From: JAAYUK01 sp964392915
Lineage (GTDB): Bacteria > Nitrospirota > Thermodesulfovibrionia > Thermodesulfovibrionales > Dissulfurispiraceae
Length of the DNA: 64,000 nt
Assembly: GCA_964392915.1 (NCBI GenBank)
Contig: CAYMRS010000008.1
Span: 5,968 to 69,967 of the forward strand
Direction: 5' to 3'
Part shown: one piece after another, positions 34,910 through 44,580 of the stretch
How positions within the stretch are numbered: position 1 is the stretch's first letter
How the letters are laid out: the number at the start of each line of letters is the position of its first letter
Program-made: the position numbers and the translations under genes
Notes under the pieces: model-generated
Told to the model about the DNA's origin: nothing
What the model saw: the letters and a program-made list of their open reading frames with translations, nothing else
Databases searched by the model: none

Positions 34910-35578
34910 ATGGAACAGACTGAGCACATTCAGCAGACAGAAAGGCCGCCTGAGCACAAAAAGAATGTTGTCTGGGACAATATCAAGGCGCTGCTGCTTG
35001 CGGTCTTTATCGCTTTTTTCATTATACGGCCATTCATCGTCCAGGCATTCAAGATTCCCTCAGGCTCCATGCTTCCCACGCTTCTCATCGGAGATCACCT
35101 GCTGGTCAACAAATTTCTTGTCGGCACCACGGTTGAAATACCCTTCACCAACGTTACGCTCTTCTACATGCCCGGGCTGCGCAGCCCTGAGCGCGGCGAC
35201 ATTGTGGTTTTTAAATATCCGGAGGAGCCGAACAGAGATTTCATCAAGCGCGTTATCGCAGTGGAAGGCGACATAATTGAAGGGCAGAACAAGAAAGTCT
35301 TTGTCAACGGCAAAGAAGCAAATGAGCCCTATGTGCAGTATGTTGACCGCGGAGTTCGGCCGGCAAGTCTGGACAGACGTGACAATTTCGGACCGGAAAT
35401 CGTTCCCAAGGGAAAACTGTTTACGATGGGCGACAACCGTGACGCCAGCTACGACAGCAGGTTCTGGGGATATGTTGACCGGAAAGAATTGCGCGGCAAG
35501 GCATTCATCATCTACTGGTCCTGGGATAGCAACAACAGCTCCCCGAGACTGGGCCGCATCGGCAAGCTGATTGAGTAA
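34910..35578 (+). CDS. lepB: Signal peptidase I
   Basis: This 222-residue membrane-anchored serine protease has a single hydrophobic helix (about 29-47, ALLLAVFIAFFIIRPFIVQA) and the catalytic Ser in FKIPSGSMLPTL near residue 53. The catalytic Lys is in RDFIKRVIAVEGD near residue 110, with the later box GDNRDASYDSRFWGYV. It cleaves signal peptides from Sec/Tat exported proteins. The start at 34910 is 2 nt after the lepA stop; translation is probably coupled. Confidence 0.97.
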   Translation: MEQTEHIQQTERPPEHKKNVVWDNIKALLLAVFIAFFIIRPFIVQAFKIPSGSMLPTLLIGDHLLVNKFLVGTTVEIPFTNVTLFYMPGLRSPERGDIVVFKYPEEPNRDFIKRVIAVEGDIIEGQNKKVFVNGKEANEPYVQYVDRGVRPASLDRRDNFGPEIVPKGKLFTMGDNRDASYDSRFWGYVDRKELRGKAFIIYWSWDSNNSSPRLGRIGKLIE

Positions 35579-35688
35579 CAAGCGCAAACTGCTCAGGCTG
35601 TTCAGCCAATGCTGACAGATTCGGCGTTTCCGGGTACAATACGAATGGAGATGTTACCCGTGTTCAATACTGCAATTGTTATTTTGAT

Positions 35689-36357
35689 ATGTTTACCGGA
35701 TTGATTCTGGAAGCCGGATCAGTGCATGCGCTTGAGGTGCGGGGGCCTTCAGCCGCGCTTGCCGTCCGTTGCGCAAAAGCGCACAAAGATGCTGAGCTAG
35801 GTGACAGCCTCGCGGTGAACGGCGTCTGCCTCACGGTCACTTCCATGCGCAATGATGTGCTGACCTTTGATGTTTCGTATGAAACCCTGAAGAGCACGAA
35901 CCTTGGCACCCTCGGGCGGGGCGACCCTGTGAACCTTGAACCGTCATTGCGCTTTAATTCGAAACTGGGCGGCCATCTTGTCAGCGGTCATGTTGAGGCA
36001 GTCGGATCTGTGCGCTCGGTAACGCCGATAGGCAATGCCGTGAAGATAGATATCTCTGCTCCTGAGTCTCTCCTGCACTATCTTATTCCCAAAGGATCGG
36101 TCGCGGTTGACGGCATCAGCCTGACCGTTGTCGATGTGCTGAAAGACGCATTTACCCTCGTCATTATTCCGCACACGGGCGATATTACCACAATCGGCCG
36201 CAAGAAACCCGGAGACAGCGTGAACCTTGAGTCAGACCTGATCGCGAAATATGTCGCAAAATTTGTCATGCACGGAAAGAACACCGAACAGGCGGATTCG
36301 CAGAAGACTGACACGAATCTGCTTGATGCCCTCAAACGATCCGGGTTTGTCGGCTAA
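35689..36357 (+). CDS. ribE: Riboflavin synthase, alpha subunit
   Basis: This 222-residue protein has two tandem lumazine-binding repeats. The first starts MFTGLILEAGSV, and the family motif is in LAVNGVCLTV (about 44-53). The second carries the equivalent VAVDGISLTVVD (about 140-151). It dismutates two 6,7-dimethyl-8-ribityllumazine molecules to riboflavin. No FMN riboswitch is visible in the 110 bp before it and no clear Shine-Dalgarno precedes the ATG. ribBA lies 3.7 kb away. Confidence 0.96.
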   Translation: MFTGLILEAGSVHALEVRGPSAALAVRCAKAHKDAELGDSLAVNGVCLTVTSMRNDVLTFDVSYETLKSTNLGTLGRGDPVNLEPSLRFNSKLGGHLVSGHVEAVGSVRSVTPIGNAVKIDISAPESLLHYLIPKGSVAVDGISLTVVDVLKDAFTLVIIPHTGDITTIGRKKPGDSVNLESDLIAKYVAKFVMHGKNTEQADSQKTDTNLLDALKRSGFVG

Positions 36358-36371
36358 TCCGACCGCAGAAG

Positions 36372-37139
36372 TTACATCCTGATTGTCTGCCCGTCTCTGA
36401 GCAGTGAAAGATTCCTGAACCCCAGTTTTTTCAGTTCCGTTTCAATCGCGCGCAGGTATTGCGGTTTTGGGTGGGTAATGTAAATTTTCCTGGGCAGGTG
36501 CTCCAGTTTCTGCAGTTCCTGCCTGAGAAGGCTGGCGGTAAGATGCCCGGTCATCCGCGCCAGTTCAGCGAGCCGGTTTGGAAAAGAAGTTTCAATAATA
36601 AGGACATCAAGCTGCCTTTTTCCTATTCGTTTCCAGGTAGTCGGCGTGGGCCCGCTATCGCCCGTATAAAAAAAGCTCTTCCCGGTTTTCTCCTCCACAA
36701 GATACCCCACAGCAGGGACGGAATGATTCACCGCAATCGGCGTAATCCGGTAATCGCCAAATCTGACCATCCTGTTCTCCCGCACTTCCCGATAGCCGAG
36801 AACGGCCTTCTCGACCGTCGGAATCATGGTAAAGTCCGGCCAGATCAGGTCATTCAGCAGATTTCTTTTTATCGCAGCCAGAACGGATGGAATGCTGACG
36901 ACACTCACTTTCTGCCGCGCAGGCGATGCAATCAGATTGTCGGCTAAAAATGTGATGTCCCGGATATGATCGAGATGTGAGTGGGTGATAAAAATGTGGC
37001 GAATCTTGAGCTGCGCTCTTTCATTCAGCACATTGGTGAGGGTGCCTGCATCAAAAAGCATTGTATCATCCAGCAAAAACCCCGGGGGGTTGTGCCCGGG
37101 GAATTCCGCACCGGAGCAGCCAAGCACCTTAATTTTCAT
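36372..37139 (-). CDS. MBL-fold metallo-hydrolase (RNase Z/cAMP phosphodiesterase-like)
   Basis: This 255-residue protein starts MKIKVLGCSGAEFPGHNPPG and contains the metal motif FITHSHLDHIRDI near residue 50 and a second Asp/His cluster in FFYTGDSGPTP. It resembles class II cyclic-nucleotide phosphodiesterase-type members of the metallo-beta-lactamase superfamily. A cAMP-phosphodiesterase role would fit the two cNMP-binding regulators at the left of the window, but that is inference. It converges on ribE and has no operon partner. Confidence 0.85.
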   Translation of the reverse strand: MKIKVLGCSGAEFPGHNPPGFLLDDTMLFDAGTLTNVLNERAQLKIRHIFITHSHLDHIRDITFLADNLIASPARQKVSVVSIPSVLAAIKRNLLNDLIWPDFTMIPTVEKAVLGYREVRENRMVRFGDYRITPIAVNHSVPAVGYLVEEKTGKSFFYTGDSGPTPTTWKRIGKRQLDVLIIETSFPNRLAELARMTGHLTASLLRQELQKLEHLPRKIYITHPKPQYLRAIETELKKLGFRNLSLLRDGQTIRM

Positions 37140-37254
37140 CCAGCCTCCGCCAGAAAATTGCTGAAAAAGTTTATCAGAAGCTTCATGTTAGTGCAATTTC
37201 ACGCAAAAAAACCGCGCAGTTCTTTGCAGACGCCTATCGGACCACGAAGAACTC

Positions 37255-39024
37255 TTACCCCTCTGCCAGCGTCGCGGAAAGGACTTCCGCGATGGTCGTC
37301 ATGCCGAGGAGCGCTTTCTCGATCGCGTCCTGCCTGAGCGTGCGCATGCCGGACTCAATCGCCGCCAGGCGCAACTCGTCGGTCTGCGCGCCTTTGATAA
37401 GCAGATTGCGGAACTGACGGTTCATCGCGAGCATCTCATAAATGCCGATTCGACCCCGATAGCCCGCTCCTTCACAGGCCGTGCATCCCTTGCCGCGATA
37501 GAGCGTCGTTCCCGGCTTGATGTCGCCCTTTGCCATCTCGATCTCTTCGTCAGTTGCAGCATATGATTCCTTACACTTTGCGCAAATGCGCCGAACCAGA
37601 CGTTGAGCGCAGACAAGCACCAGGGAATCGGCGACCAGGTAGGGCTCAATGCCCATCTCGGTCAAGCGCGTTATTGTACCCACGGCATCATTCGTATGGA
37701 GCGTCGAAAAGACCATGTGGCCGGTCAGTGAAGCCTCCACCGCTGTTTTTGCCGTCTCGAGGTCTCTGATTTCACCGATCAGGATAATGTCAGGATCATG
37801 GCGCATAAAAGCCCTGATAGCTTTTGCAAACGTGTATCCGGCAACGGTATGGACATTGCTCTGGATAATCTGGCCGCCGAGCGTGTACTCAACCGGATCT
37901 TCCGCGGTCAGGATCTTCACGTTGGGAACATCGAGCGACTTGAGGGCTGCATACAGCGCGGTTGATTTCCCGCTGCCGGTCGGGCCGACATGCAGCAGGA
38001 TGCCATAGGGCGCCTGAATCGCCTCTTTATAGAGCTTCATGTTGTGCTCGTTGAATCCGAGCATGTCAAGCGATAGGACAGCGCTTTTTTTGTCAAGAAT
38101 GCGCATGACGATATCTTCGCCATGCGGCGTCGGCACTGTTGAGACACGGAGATCTATTTCGACCGTCGGGTTCTGCTTTGCAAAGTCGATGCGGCCGTCC
38201 TGCGGCAGGCGGCGTTCGTCGATGCGCATGTCACACATAATCTTGTAGCGCACGATAAGCGCGTCCTGCGCGTATTTCGGAACGCGCATGACTTCCAGCA
38301 GTTCGCCGTCAATGCGATACCGCACGCGCAGATAGCTGAGAGACGGCTCGATATGAATATCGCTGGCCCTCTTGCGGAACGCATCTTCCACAATCTTGTT
38401 CGCGAGCATGACCATTGGAGCGCTGTTTTCGGTCGCCTCTTCCTGCGAGAGCGCCGCCAGTTCTACCTTCGCCTTGTATGTTTCGGCAACCTGGCTCAGA
38501 ATGTTGCCCAGGCCTATTTCTTCGCGGGGGCTTCGCAGGTCTTTTTGTTCGGCCGGCCTTGCTCCCGTAAAAAACCTGTCGACCGCGGCAAACAGGTCCG
38601 CGCCGGTCGTCATAACTACCTTTACGTCCTTCAGCACGTAGCGGGCTCCGCGGTAATGGCGCACCACTTCATCCAGCGCCATGACATCGCGCGGTTCTAC
38701 CATGGCGACCGTCAGGGTCTCATTTTCGTATTTGAGCGGCAGGACTTTGTAGTTTTTTGCATACGCAGGCTTAATCTGCTTCAGCAGCTCTGTCGAAAGC
38801 GGGTATGCGCTGACTTTAATGAACTCATAGCCAAGATACTCCGCCTTGACCGCGCAGAAATCGTTTTCCGAAATTCCGCTTTCTATAAGGAGCCGCTCGA
38901 TGCTTTTACGCTCACGCACTGCCCTCGCCGCGAGATCCCGAAGACGATCCTTCGTAACAAGACCCTGCCTGATCAGCAGCTCTTCAAAGCTCTGCCCCTT
39001 TTGTCTTGGTTCCGGAATGCTCAT
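37255..39024 (-). CDS. GspE/PulE/PilB family secretion or pilus ATPase
   Basis: This 589-residue hexameric ATPase has an N-terminal GspE-N domain (about 20-140), Walker A HVGPTGSGKSTALY near residue 345, the Asp box TAEDPVEYTLGG, Walker B HDPDIILIGEIRD and a His box HTNDAVG. It has a zinc-binding tetracysteine CAKC...CTAC (about 495-530). It powers type II secretion or type IV pilus assembly. No inner-membrane platform or pilin gene is adjacent. The start overlaps the end of the GAF/PAS gene by 4 nt, so the two are co-expressed. Confidence 0.92.
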   Translation of the reverse strand: MSIPEPRQKGQSFEELLIRQGLVTKDRLRDLAARAVRERKSIERLLIESGISENDFCAVKAEYLGYEFIKVSAYPLSTELLKQIKPAYAKNYKVLPLKYENETLTVAMVEPRDVMALDEVVRHYRGARYVLKDVKVVMTTGADLFAAVDRFFTGARPAEQKDLRSPREEIGLGNILSQVAETYKAKVELAALSQEEATENSAPMVMLANKIVEDAFRKRASDIHIEPSLSYLRVRYRIDGELLEVMRVPKYAQDALIVRYKIMCDMRIDERRLPQDGRIDFAKQNPTVEIDLRVSTVPTPHGEDIVMRILDKKSAVLSLDMLGFNEHNMKLYKEAIQAPYGILLHVGPTGSGKSTALYAALKSLDVPNVKILTAEDPVEYTLGGQIIQSNVHTVAGYTFAKAIRAFMRHDPDIILIGEIRDLETAKTAVEASLTGHMVFSTLHTNDAVGTITRLTEMGIEPYLVADSLVLVCAQRLVRRICAKCKESYAATDEEIEMAKGDIKPGTTLYRGKGCTACEGAGYRGRIGIYEMLAMNRQFRNLLIKGAQTDELRLAAIESGMRTLRQDAIEKALLGMTTIAEVLSATLAEG

Positions 39025-39881
39025 ATGCGCGAAAAGATGAGAACGACGCGGCGAACCCGCCCGGTCTCATCGAGATATGGAATCAGTTTTACCCGCAGAA
39101 CCTCAAGGAGCGCCTCAGCCCTGAAGCCATATGCAAAAACATCGCTCAGCTTCACGCCAAGCTCCGAATCGCGAAACTGGGGGAAAATCTCAAAAAGATC
39201 CTGCCCTGCCATTTCCGGCAGCGAAAAGCGCTGCCCGCTCATGATTTCGAGAAACCGGTTTGCGGAGACTATTTGTCTGCGCACATTAATAATGCAAATG
39301 CCTTCTTCAATACCGTCGATGATATATTCCCGAAGCTTCTTTTCCTCTTCAGCGGACTCATACAGCAGCGCATTGGTAACCGCGATGTTCAGAAGCCCCG
39401 CGAGCATGTCCAGAATCTCCTCATCGTAATCCCCAAATCCGCCCGGCCGGTTCAGCGCCTGCATAATGGCAACTGGTCCGGCCTGCCGCAGCGGAATCGG
39501 CATAACAAGCATGCTCTTTGTGCGATAGCCAGTCTGCTGATCCCATCGCATGTCAAACACAAGTTCGGCGTCGATTTTACGCAACTCCGCAGAATCGTAG
39601 GCATCTTCAACGGCAATTAATTTTCCGGTAAGCGCAGCGTAGCCGGCGAGGCTTTGTTTTGACAGGGGGAGGCGAATTTCGACCAGCTCACTTGCCTGAA
39701 GCACCTTGGTATAGAGCTGCTCGTTTTCACGGTCGACTATGTAGAGCGAACAGCGTTCCGCTCCAAGGATTGAACGCGCCTCGGCGATGACCGACGTGAG
39801 GATCTCGTCGATCCTGAGCGTCGACAGCATGATGTTCACGACTCTGATAAAATCTTCTTTGCTGAACGGCTGGACAGCCAC
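39021..39881 (-). CDS. GAF-PAS sensor protein
   Basis: This 286-residue protein has an N-terminal GAF domain (about 18-160, AEARSILGAERCSLYIVDRE) and a PAS-like domain (about 170-285, IDGIEEGICIINVRRQIVSA). There is no kinase or output domain. It starts with GTG after a CGGAGG site, behind an extended -10 (TGG-TATAAT at 39914-39922 on the minus strand). Overlap with the PulE-type ATPase implies it senses a small molecule or redox state to modulate pilus or secretion function. Confidence 0.85.
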   Translation of the reverse strand: MAVQPFSKEDFIRVVNIMLSTLRIDEILTSVIAEARSILGAERCSLYIVDRENEQLYTKVLQASELVEIRLPLSKQSLAGYAALTGKLIAVEDAYDSAELRKIDAELVFDMRWDQQTGYRTKSMLVMPIPLRQAGPVAIMQALNRPGGFGDYDEEILDMLAGLLNIAVTNALLYESAEEEKKLREYIIDGIEEGICIINVRRQIVSANRFLEIMSGQRFSLPEMAGQDLFEIFPQFRDSELGVKLSDVFAYGFRAEALLEVLRVKLIPYLDETGRVRRVVLIFSRI

Positions 39882-39962
39882 GGGATTGAGATCCTCCGAG
39901 CCTTGAATGTTCCATTATACCAAAACATATTCTGAAAAGCCTCGTGTTTCATGGGGTTGCAA

Positions 39963-39991
39963 TGAACAGATCCGCGCCTTTCTGGTATACT
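39963..39991 (+). promoter_or_regulatory. Probable ribBA promoter
   Basis: TGAACA (39963-39968), 17-nt spacer, and TATACT (39986-39991) with an extended TGG. It leaves about 65 nt of leader before the GTG start. No FMN-riboswitch core is recognisable in that leader. Confidence 0.5.
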
Positions 39992-40062
39992 GAAAACATA
40001 TGTAATCACGCCGGCTTACCACACAGAACGCCTGCTTACTGCGCGCATCACGGAGGAAGATT

Positions 40063-41274
40063 GTGGAAAAACCTGTTTTCAATACAATTCAGGAAGCTCT
40101 CGAAGATATCGCCAACGGAAAGATGGTGATTCTCGTTGATGACGAGGATCGTGAAAATGAAGGAGATCTCTGCCTAGCCGCGGAGAAAGTGACGCCTGAA
40201 GCCATCAATTTCATGGCCAAGCACGGCCGTGGCCTTATCTGCCTTTCCCTCACCCCGCAGCGGGTCGAAACACTGAAGCTTCCGATGATGACCGACCAGA
40301 ACAGTTCTTCGTTCGGCACGGCATTTACCGTTTCCATTGAAGCTAAAAAAGGCGTTACAACCGGCATCTCGGCTCACGATCGCTTTGTGACGATTAAAAC
40401 CGCTATCGATCCGAAGAGCGGTGCTGACGATCTCGCGCGGCCGGGTCATGTATTTCCGCTCCGCGCCAAGCCCGGCGGCGTTTTGCAGCGCGCCGGCCAG
40501 ACCGAAGGCTCTGTGGATCTTGCCCGCCTCTCGGGGCTGAATCCGTCCGGCGTCATCTGTGAAATCATGAGCGATGACGGCACCATGGCCCGCGTGCCGG
40601 AGTTGATGGAATTCGCCAAGAAGCATCAACTGAAAATTGTCACGGTGAAAGACCTCATTCACTATCGCATGCGCGCCGAACGTTTTGTCCGCCGCACAGC
40701 ATCAGTCAAGATGCCGACCCGGCATGGTCAGTTCACCGCCATCTCTTACGCAAACGCGGTCGACGATCAGATTCACCTTGCCCTGGTAAAGGGAGATATT
40801 CAGCCCGGAGATAAGGTGCTTGTGCGTGTTCATTCCGAGTGCCTCACTGGCGATGTCTTCGGCTCAAATCGCTGTGATTGCGGGTACCAGCTGCACCGCG
40901 CCATGGAGATTATCGACAAGGAAGGCAAGGGCGTGGTTCTTTACATGCGGCAAGAGGGCCGCGGGATTGGTCTTGAAAACAAACTGAAGGCGTATGAACT
41001 TCAGGACAAAGGGCTCGATACGGTGGAAGCCAACCTGAAGCTCGGGTTCAAGTCAGACTTGCGTGATTATGGCGTGGGGGCCCAGATGCTGGTGGACCTC
41101 GGTGTCAGAAAGATTCGCCTCATGACCAACAATCCGAAAAAGATTGTCGGCCTTGAGGGCTATGGCCTCAAAGTGGTCGAACGGGTCTGCCTCGAGTGCA
41201 AGCCGAACGAAAACAACCTGATGTACCTTAAAGCGAAGAAGAAAAAGATGGGGCATCTGCTCGAAAACGTCTGA
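40063..41274 (+). CDS. ribBA: Bifunctional 3,4-dihydroxy-2-butanone 4-phosphate synthase / GTP cyclohydrolase II
   Basis: This 403-residue fusion has an N-terminal RibB domain (about 1-200) with the metal motif VDDEDRENEGDLCLAAE near residue 25, and a C-terminal RibA domain (about 205-400). The RibA zinc Cys set is in HSECLTGDVFGSNRCDCGYQ, and YMRQEGRGIGLENK is the GTP-binding part. It supplies both precursors of lumazine for riboflavin. GTG start with GGAGGA 7 nt upstream. All key residues of both halves appear present. Confidence 0.97.
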   Translation: MEKPVFNTIQEALEDIANGKMVILVDDEDRENEGDLCLAAEKVTPEAINFMAKHGRGLICLSLTPQRVETLKLPMMTDQNSSSFGTAFTVSIEAKKGVTTGISAHDRFVTIKTAIDPKSGADDLARPGHVFPLRAKPGGVLQRAGQTEGSVDLARLSGLNPSGVICEIMSDDGTMARVPELMEFAKKHQLKIVTVKDLIHYRMRAERFVRRTASVKMPTRHGQFTAISYANAVDDQIHLALVKGDIQPGDKVLVRVHSECLTGDVFGSNRCDCGYQLHRAMEIIDKEGKGVVLYMRQEGRGIGLENKLKAYELQDKGLDTVEANLKLGFKSDLRDYGVGAQMLVDLGVRKIRLMTNNPKKIVGLEGYGLKVVERVCLECKPNENNLMYLKAKKKKMGHLLENV

Positions 41275-41359
41275 TTCGCCGCGGGAGAAAGAAGTCAGAA
41301 TCCAGGGGGGTCAGAAGAACATCAACCCCAAATCGCCTGCGGCGGCCAAGAAAAAGAAA

Positions 41360-41432
41360 ACGCGCCTGAAGGGATTCGAACCCCTGGCCCTCAGCTCCGG
41401 AGGCTGATGCTCTATCCACTGAGCTACAGGCG
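41360..41432 (-). tRNA. tRNA-Arg (anticodon CCG)
   Basis: This 73-nt cloverleaf has a 7-bp acceptor stem GCGCCTG/CAGGCGC with G discriminator and a D-arm in GTAGCTCAGTGGATAGAGC. The anticodon stem TCAGC/GCTGA carries the loop CTCCGGA (anticodon CCG), and the T-arm is CAGGGGTTCGAATCCCTTC. CCA is not encoded. It reads arginine CGG codons. Confidence 0.97.
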
Positions 41433-41588
41433 CATTTCAGCAGAGTGTTATATTACCACACTTTCCCCCGTGCGACCAAGGCAGGCCGAAGCAACCGCTT
41501 TTTCCCTCTCGCTCCCCGTTGACCGGATTTCTTCTTACCGCGGCTTTTGTTTTTGACAGAAATCCTTCGCAAACTCAATAATATAGAG

Positions 41589-42512
41589 ATGGCCTCCCGC
41601 TATAATATGTTCGGCCCATGGCTGAAGCAACGGTTCGGGACGATTGTCTACAAGGTCAACGTCGACGCGGGCTTCACCTGCCCCAATCGGGACGGCACGC
41701 TCGGAGATAGCGGCTGTATTTATTGCAACAATGACAGCTTCCGTCCGTCGCGCTGCACGCCTGACCTCCCCCTTCGCGAGCAGATCCGGACCGGCATCCG
41801 GTATCTTTCGGGCAGATACAAAGCAAATCGTTATCTCGTTTATTTCCAACCATTTACGAACACCTATGCTCCCGTCTCCGAGCTTGAAGCGCTCTACCGC
41901 GAAGCTCTGTCCTTTCCCGAGGTCGTCGGTCTCGCTATCGGCACGCGACCGGACTGCGTGGATGAAGAGAAGATAGCGCTCCTTGAAACGCTCGCTCGTG
42001 ATTCATTTATTCTGGTTGAATATGGCATTCAGTCTATTTACGACAAATCCCTTCAGTATATTCAGCGCGGCCACAATTACCAGACATTTCTGAATGCCCT
42101 TGCGATGACGAAAGATCGCGGCATCGAGATGGGAGCGCACCTGATTGTCGGCTTCCCGACCGAGACACGGGACGAGATGCTCGCGATGGCTGACGAAATG
42201 TCACGCCTGCCACTCGGCTTTCTCAAGGTGCATCAGCTCCAGATTATCGCCGACACAGCGCTGGCGGCCGCGTATGCTAAAAATCCCTTTTATACATTCA
42301 GTTATACAGAATACCTCGATTTTCTGGTAGACTTTATCGAACGTCTGTCGCCCGATATTGTCCTGCAGCGGCTTTTTGCCACCGCACCGGATGATATTCT
42401 TATCGCACCCAGGTGGGATCGGCCACGACAGCAGATAATACGCGATATAGAACCGAGGTTTATCGAACGCAATGCTTTCCAAGGCTCGAAGTGCATATGT
42501 CGTCGGCATTGA
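41589..42512 (+). CDS. Radical SAM protein of the YhcC/TIGR01212 family
   Basis: This 307-residue protein has the family N-terminus RYNMFGPWLKQRFG and the cluster motif region DAGFTCPNRDGTLGDSGC with IYCNN, where three Cys bind a 4Fe-4S cluster in the expanded CxnCxxC spacing of this family. FPTETRDEMLAMADEM is typical of later TIM-barrel strands. Substrate is unknown. I start at ATG 41589; the ATG at 41547 adds 14 residues not usual in the family. The last 41 bp overlap comM, and the terminal residues (GSKCICRRH) look like overrun. Confidence 0.88.
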   Translation: MASRYNMFGPWLKQRFGTIVYKVNVDAGFTCPNRDGTLGDSGCIYCNNDSFRPSRCTPDLPLREQIRTGIRYLSGRYKANRYLVYFQPFTNTYAPVSELEALYREALSFPEVVGLAIGTRPDCVDEEKIALLETLARDSFILVEYGIQSIYDKSLQYIQRGHNYQTFLNALAMTKDRGIEMGAHLIVGFPTETRDEMLAMADEMSRLPLGFLKVHQLQIIADTALAAAYAKNPFYTFSYTEYLDFLVDFIERLSPDIVLQRLFATAPDDILIAPRWDRPRQQIIRDIEPRFIERNAFQGSKCICRRH

Positions 42513-44007
42513 TGCGCACCCGGTCGAGGTAGAAGTCGACATTTCCTCGCGGGGGCTCCCCCATTTTTCGATTGTAGGACTTCCCGACGCCTCGGTAAAA
42601 GAATCGAAAGACCGTATCCGCGCCGCCCTGAAGAACATTGGCTTTTCTTTTCCGCTCAAACAGATTACTGTCAACCTGGCCCCGGCTGATATGAAAAAAG
42701 AAGGCACGCTGTTCGATCTTCCGATTGCGCTTGGCGTGGTGGCTGCCGAGGGAATTATCCCGCTTGAACCCCTCAGGGAGTATCTGATAGCGGGCGAACT
42801 CTCTCTCGATGGACAGGTTAAGCCGGTGCGCGGAGCGCTTCCGTTGGCGCTTGCCGCCAAGCGTCTTGGCCTGCGCGGCCTGATTCTGCCGAAAGAGAAT
42901 GCCCCGGAGGCTGCAGTTGTTGCCGGGATTGATGTATTCGGACTTGAAAGCATTCCGGCAGTCATCGCGTTTTTGACCGGCAACAACGGCGGAGTGCAGC
43001 CTGTAACAATCGATGTGCGGGCGGCCATGGAGCAGTTTGGCGCTTATGAAGAAGACTTTTCCGAAGTAAAAGGACAGGAACATGCAAAGCGCGCCCTTGA
43101 AGTAGCTGCCGCGGGTTCGCACAACATCCTGATGATCGGACCTCCCGGCAGCGGCAAGACAATGCTTGCACGGCGGTTGCCCTCGATTCTGCCGCCGCTC
43201 ACGCTGGATGAAGCTCTCGAAACAACCAAAATTCACAGCGTTGCCGGACTGCTTGGCGACGGCCAGTCGCTGGTTGCTACACGGCCCTGGCGCAACCCGC
43301 ATCACACCATCTCCGATATTGCCCTGATTGGCGGAGGCCAGATCCCGAAGCCCGGGGAAGTTTCGCTCGCTCATCACGGGATCCTCTTTCTGGATGAACT
43401 GGCAGAGTTCAAGCGCAACGCGCTTGAGGTGCTGCGTCAGCCGCTCGAAAACGCTTCTGTGTCAGTATCGCGCGCTGCGGCTTCTGTTACATACCCCGCG
43501 CAGTTTGTCCTAGTGGCGGCCATGAACCCCTGCCCCTGCGGTTATTCCGGCGACAGCACTCACCAGTGTACCTGCACGCCGAACATGATAAATCGTTACC
43601 GCTCCCGCGTCTCCGGGCCGTTGCTCGATCGCATTGATCTGCATGTCGATGTCCCGGCGGTGCCCTATAAAGAGCTCTCCGGCGAGTATGTCTACGAGTC
43701 CTCTTCGGTTATTCGCCAACGGGTTATCGCTGCGCGCGAACGCCAGCTTCAGCGTTTCAAGTCAGATAAAATCTTTGCGAACGGTCAGATGAAAACACGG
43801 CATATCAGGAAGTATTGCATTCTCACAGATCAGGCGCATTCCCTGTTTGATACCGCCATGCAGCGCCTCGGACTGAGCGCCAGAGCCTACTCCCGCATTC
43901 TGAAAGTTGCCCGGACGATAGCGGATCTCGCGGCATCCGGCGCGATTGAAGTGCAGCACATAGCCGAAGCAATTCAGTACCGGTCGCTCGACCGCAAGGT
44001 GCAGTAG
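42472..44007 (+). CDS. comM: ComM/YifB family Mg-chelatase-like AAA+ helicase
   Basis: This 511-residue protein has an N-terminal ChlI/Lon-like domain (about 20-145, SIVGLPDASVKESKDRIRAA) and an AAA+ core. Walker A is GPPGSGKTMLARR (near 222), Walker B ILFLDELAEF, and MNPCPCGYSGD marks the zinc-like insert. A C-terminal Mg_chelatase_C domain (about 410-505) follows. ComM is a hexameric branch-migration helicase that promotes integration of transformed DNA. Its presence is compatible with, but does not prove, natural transformation. Confidence 0.94.
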   Translation: MLSKARSAYVVGIDAHPVEVEVDISSRGLPHFSIVGLPDASVKESKDRIRAALKNIGFSFPLKQITVNLAPADMKKEGTLFDLPIALGVVAAEGIIPLEPLREYLIAGELSLDGQVKPVRGALPLALAAKRLGLRGLILPKENAPEAAVVAGIDVFGLESIPAVIAFLTGNNGGVQPVTIDVRAAMEQFGAYEEDFSEVKGQEHAKRALEVAAAGSHNILMIGPPGSGKTMLARRLPSILPPLTLDEALETTKIHSVAGLLGDGQSLVATRPWRNPHHTISDIALIGGGQIPKPGEVSLAHHGILFLDELAEFKRNALEVLRQPLENASVSVSRAAASVTYPAQFVLVAAMNPCPCGYSGDSTHQCTCTPNMINRYRSRVSGPLLDRIDLHVDVPAVPYKELSGEYVYESSSVIRQRVIAARERQLQRFKSDKIFANGQMKTRHIRKYCILTDQAHSLFDTAMQRLGLSARAYSRILKVARTIADLAASGAIEVQHIAEAIQYRSLDRKVQ

Positions 44008-44093
44008 GAGGAGGACAGTGAAAAAACCTTCGATATCCTCCGTGACTGCCGGTGTTCCGATACCACCCCTTGATACTGCTGAAAGGAGTCTGC

Positions 44094-44570
44094 ATGAAAC
44101 TCACCCATTTTGATGAATCCGGAAAAGCCCGCATGGCAGATGTCACCGACAAGTCCGTTACGCAGCGCATGGCGGTTGCGCGCGGATCGATTGTGATGCA
44201 ACCTGAAACCCTGAAACTCATCAGAAAGGGAAGTGTCGAAAAAGGCGATGTGCTCGGCGTCGCCCGTGTCGCCGGCATCATGGCTGCAAAGAAGACGCCG
44301 GAGCTCATTCCCATGTGCCATCCGCTTTCCATAACATCTGTTACGATTGACTTCTCGCCCGATGAAAAGCAGAGCAGCATCAATATCACAGCTACCGTCA
44401 AGATCGCGGGGCAGACCGGCGTCGAGATGGAAGCCCTTGCCGCGGTGTCGGTTACAGCGCTGACGATTTACGACATGTGCAAGGCGATAGATAAGGAGAT
44501 GGTCATTTCCGGCATCATGCTGATGGAAAAACAGGGCGGCAAGAGCGGGCCCTTTCAGCGGAAGCAATAG
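44094..44570 (+). CDS. moaC: Cyclic pyranopterin monophosphate synthase MoaC
   Basis: This 158-residue protein begins KLTHFDESGKARMADVTDK and contains the active-site MCHPLSITSV (about 74-83) and GVEMEALAAVSVTALTIYDM (about 110-130). It acts after MoaA in molybdenum/tungsten cofactor synthesis. AAAGGAG lies 6 nt before the ATG at 44094. The sirtuin reading frame begins just past its stop. No other mo-cofactor gene is in the window. Confidence 0.96.
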   Translation: MKLTHFDESGKARMADVTDKSVTQRMAVARGSIVMQPETLKLIRKGSVEKGDVLGVARVAGIMAAKKTPELIPMCHPLSITSVTIDFSPDEKQSSINITATVKIAGQTGVEMEALAAVSVTALTIYDMCKAIDKEMVISGIMLMEKQGGKSGPFQRKQ

Positions 44571-44580
44571 GGAGTTCTCC

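Noticed and set aside
38353..39429. Long plus-strand open frame (358 codons) opposite the PulE-type ATPase and GAF gene.
   Set aside because: Antisense shadow; it spans two genuine genes and shows no recognisable domain.
35579..40062. FMN riboswitch upstream of ribE or ribBA.
   Set aside because: The 110 bp before ribE and the roughly 180 bp before ribBA lack the conserved RFN core and are too unstructured by eye.
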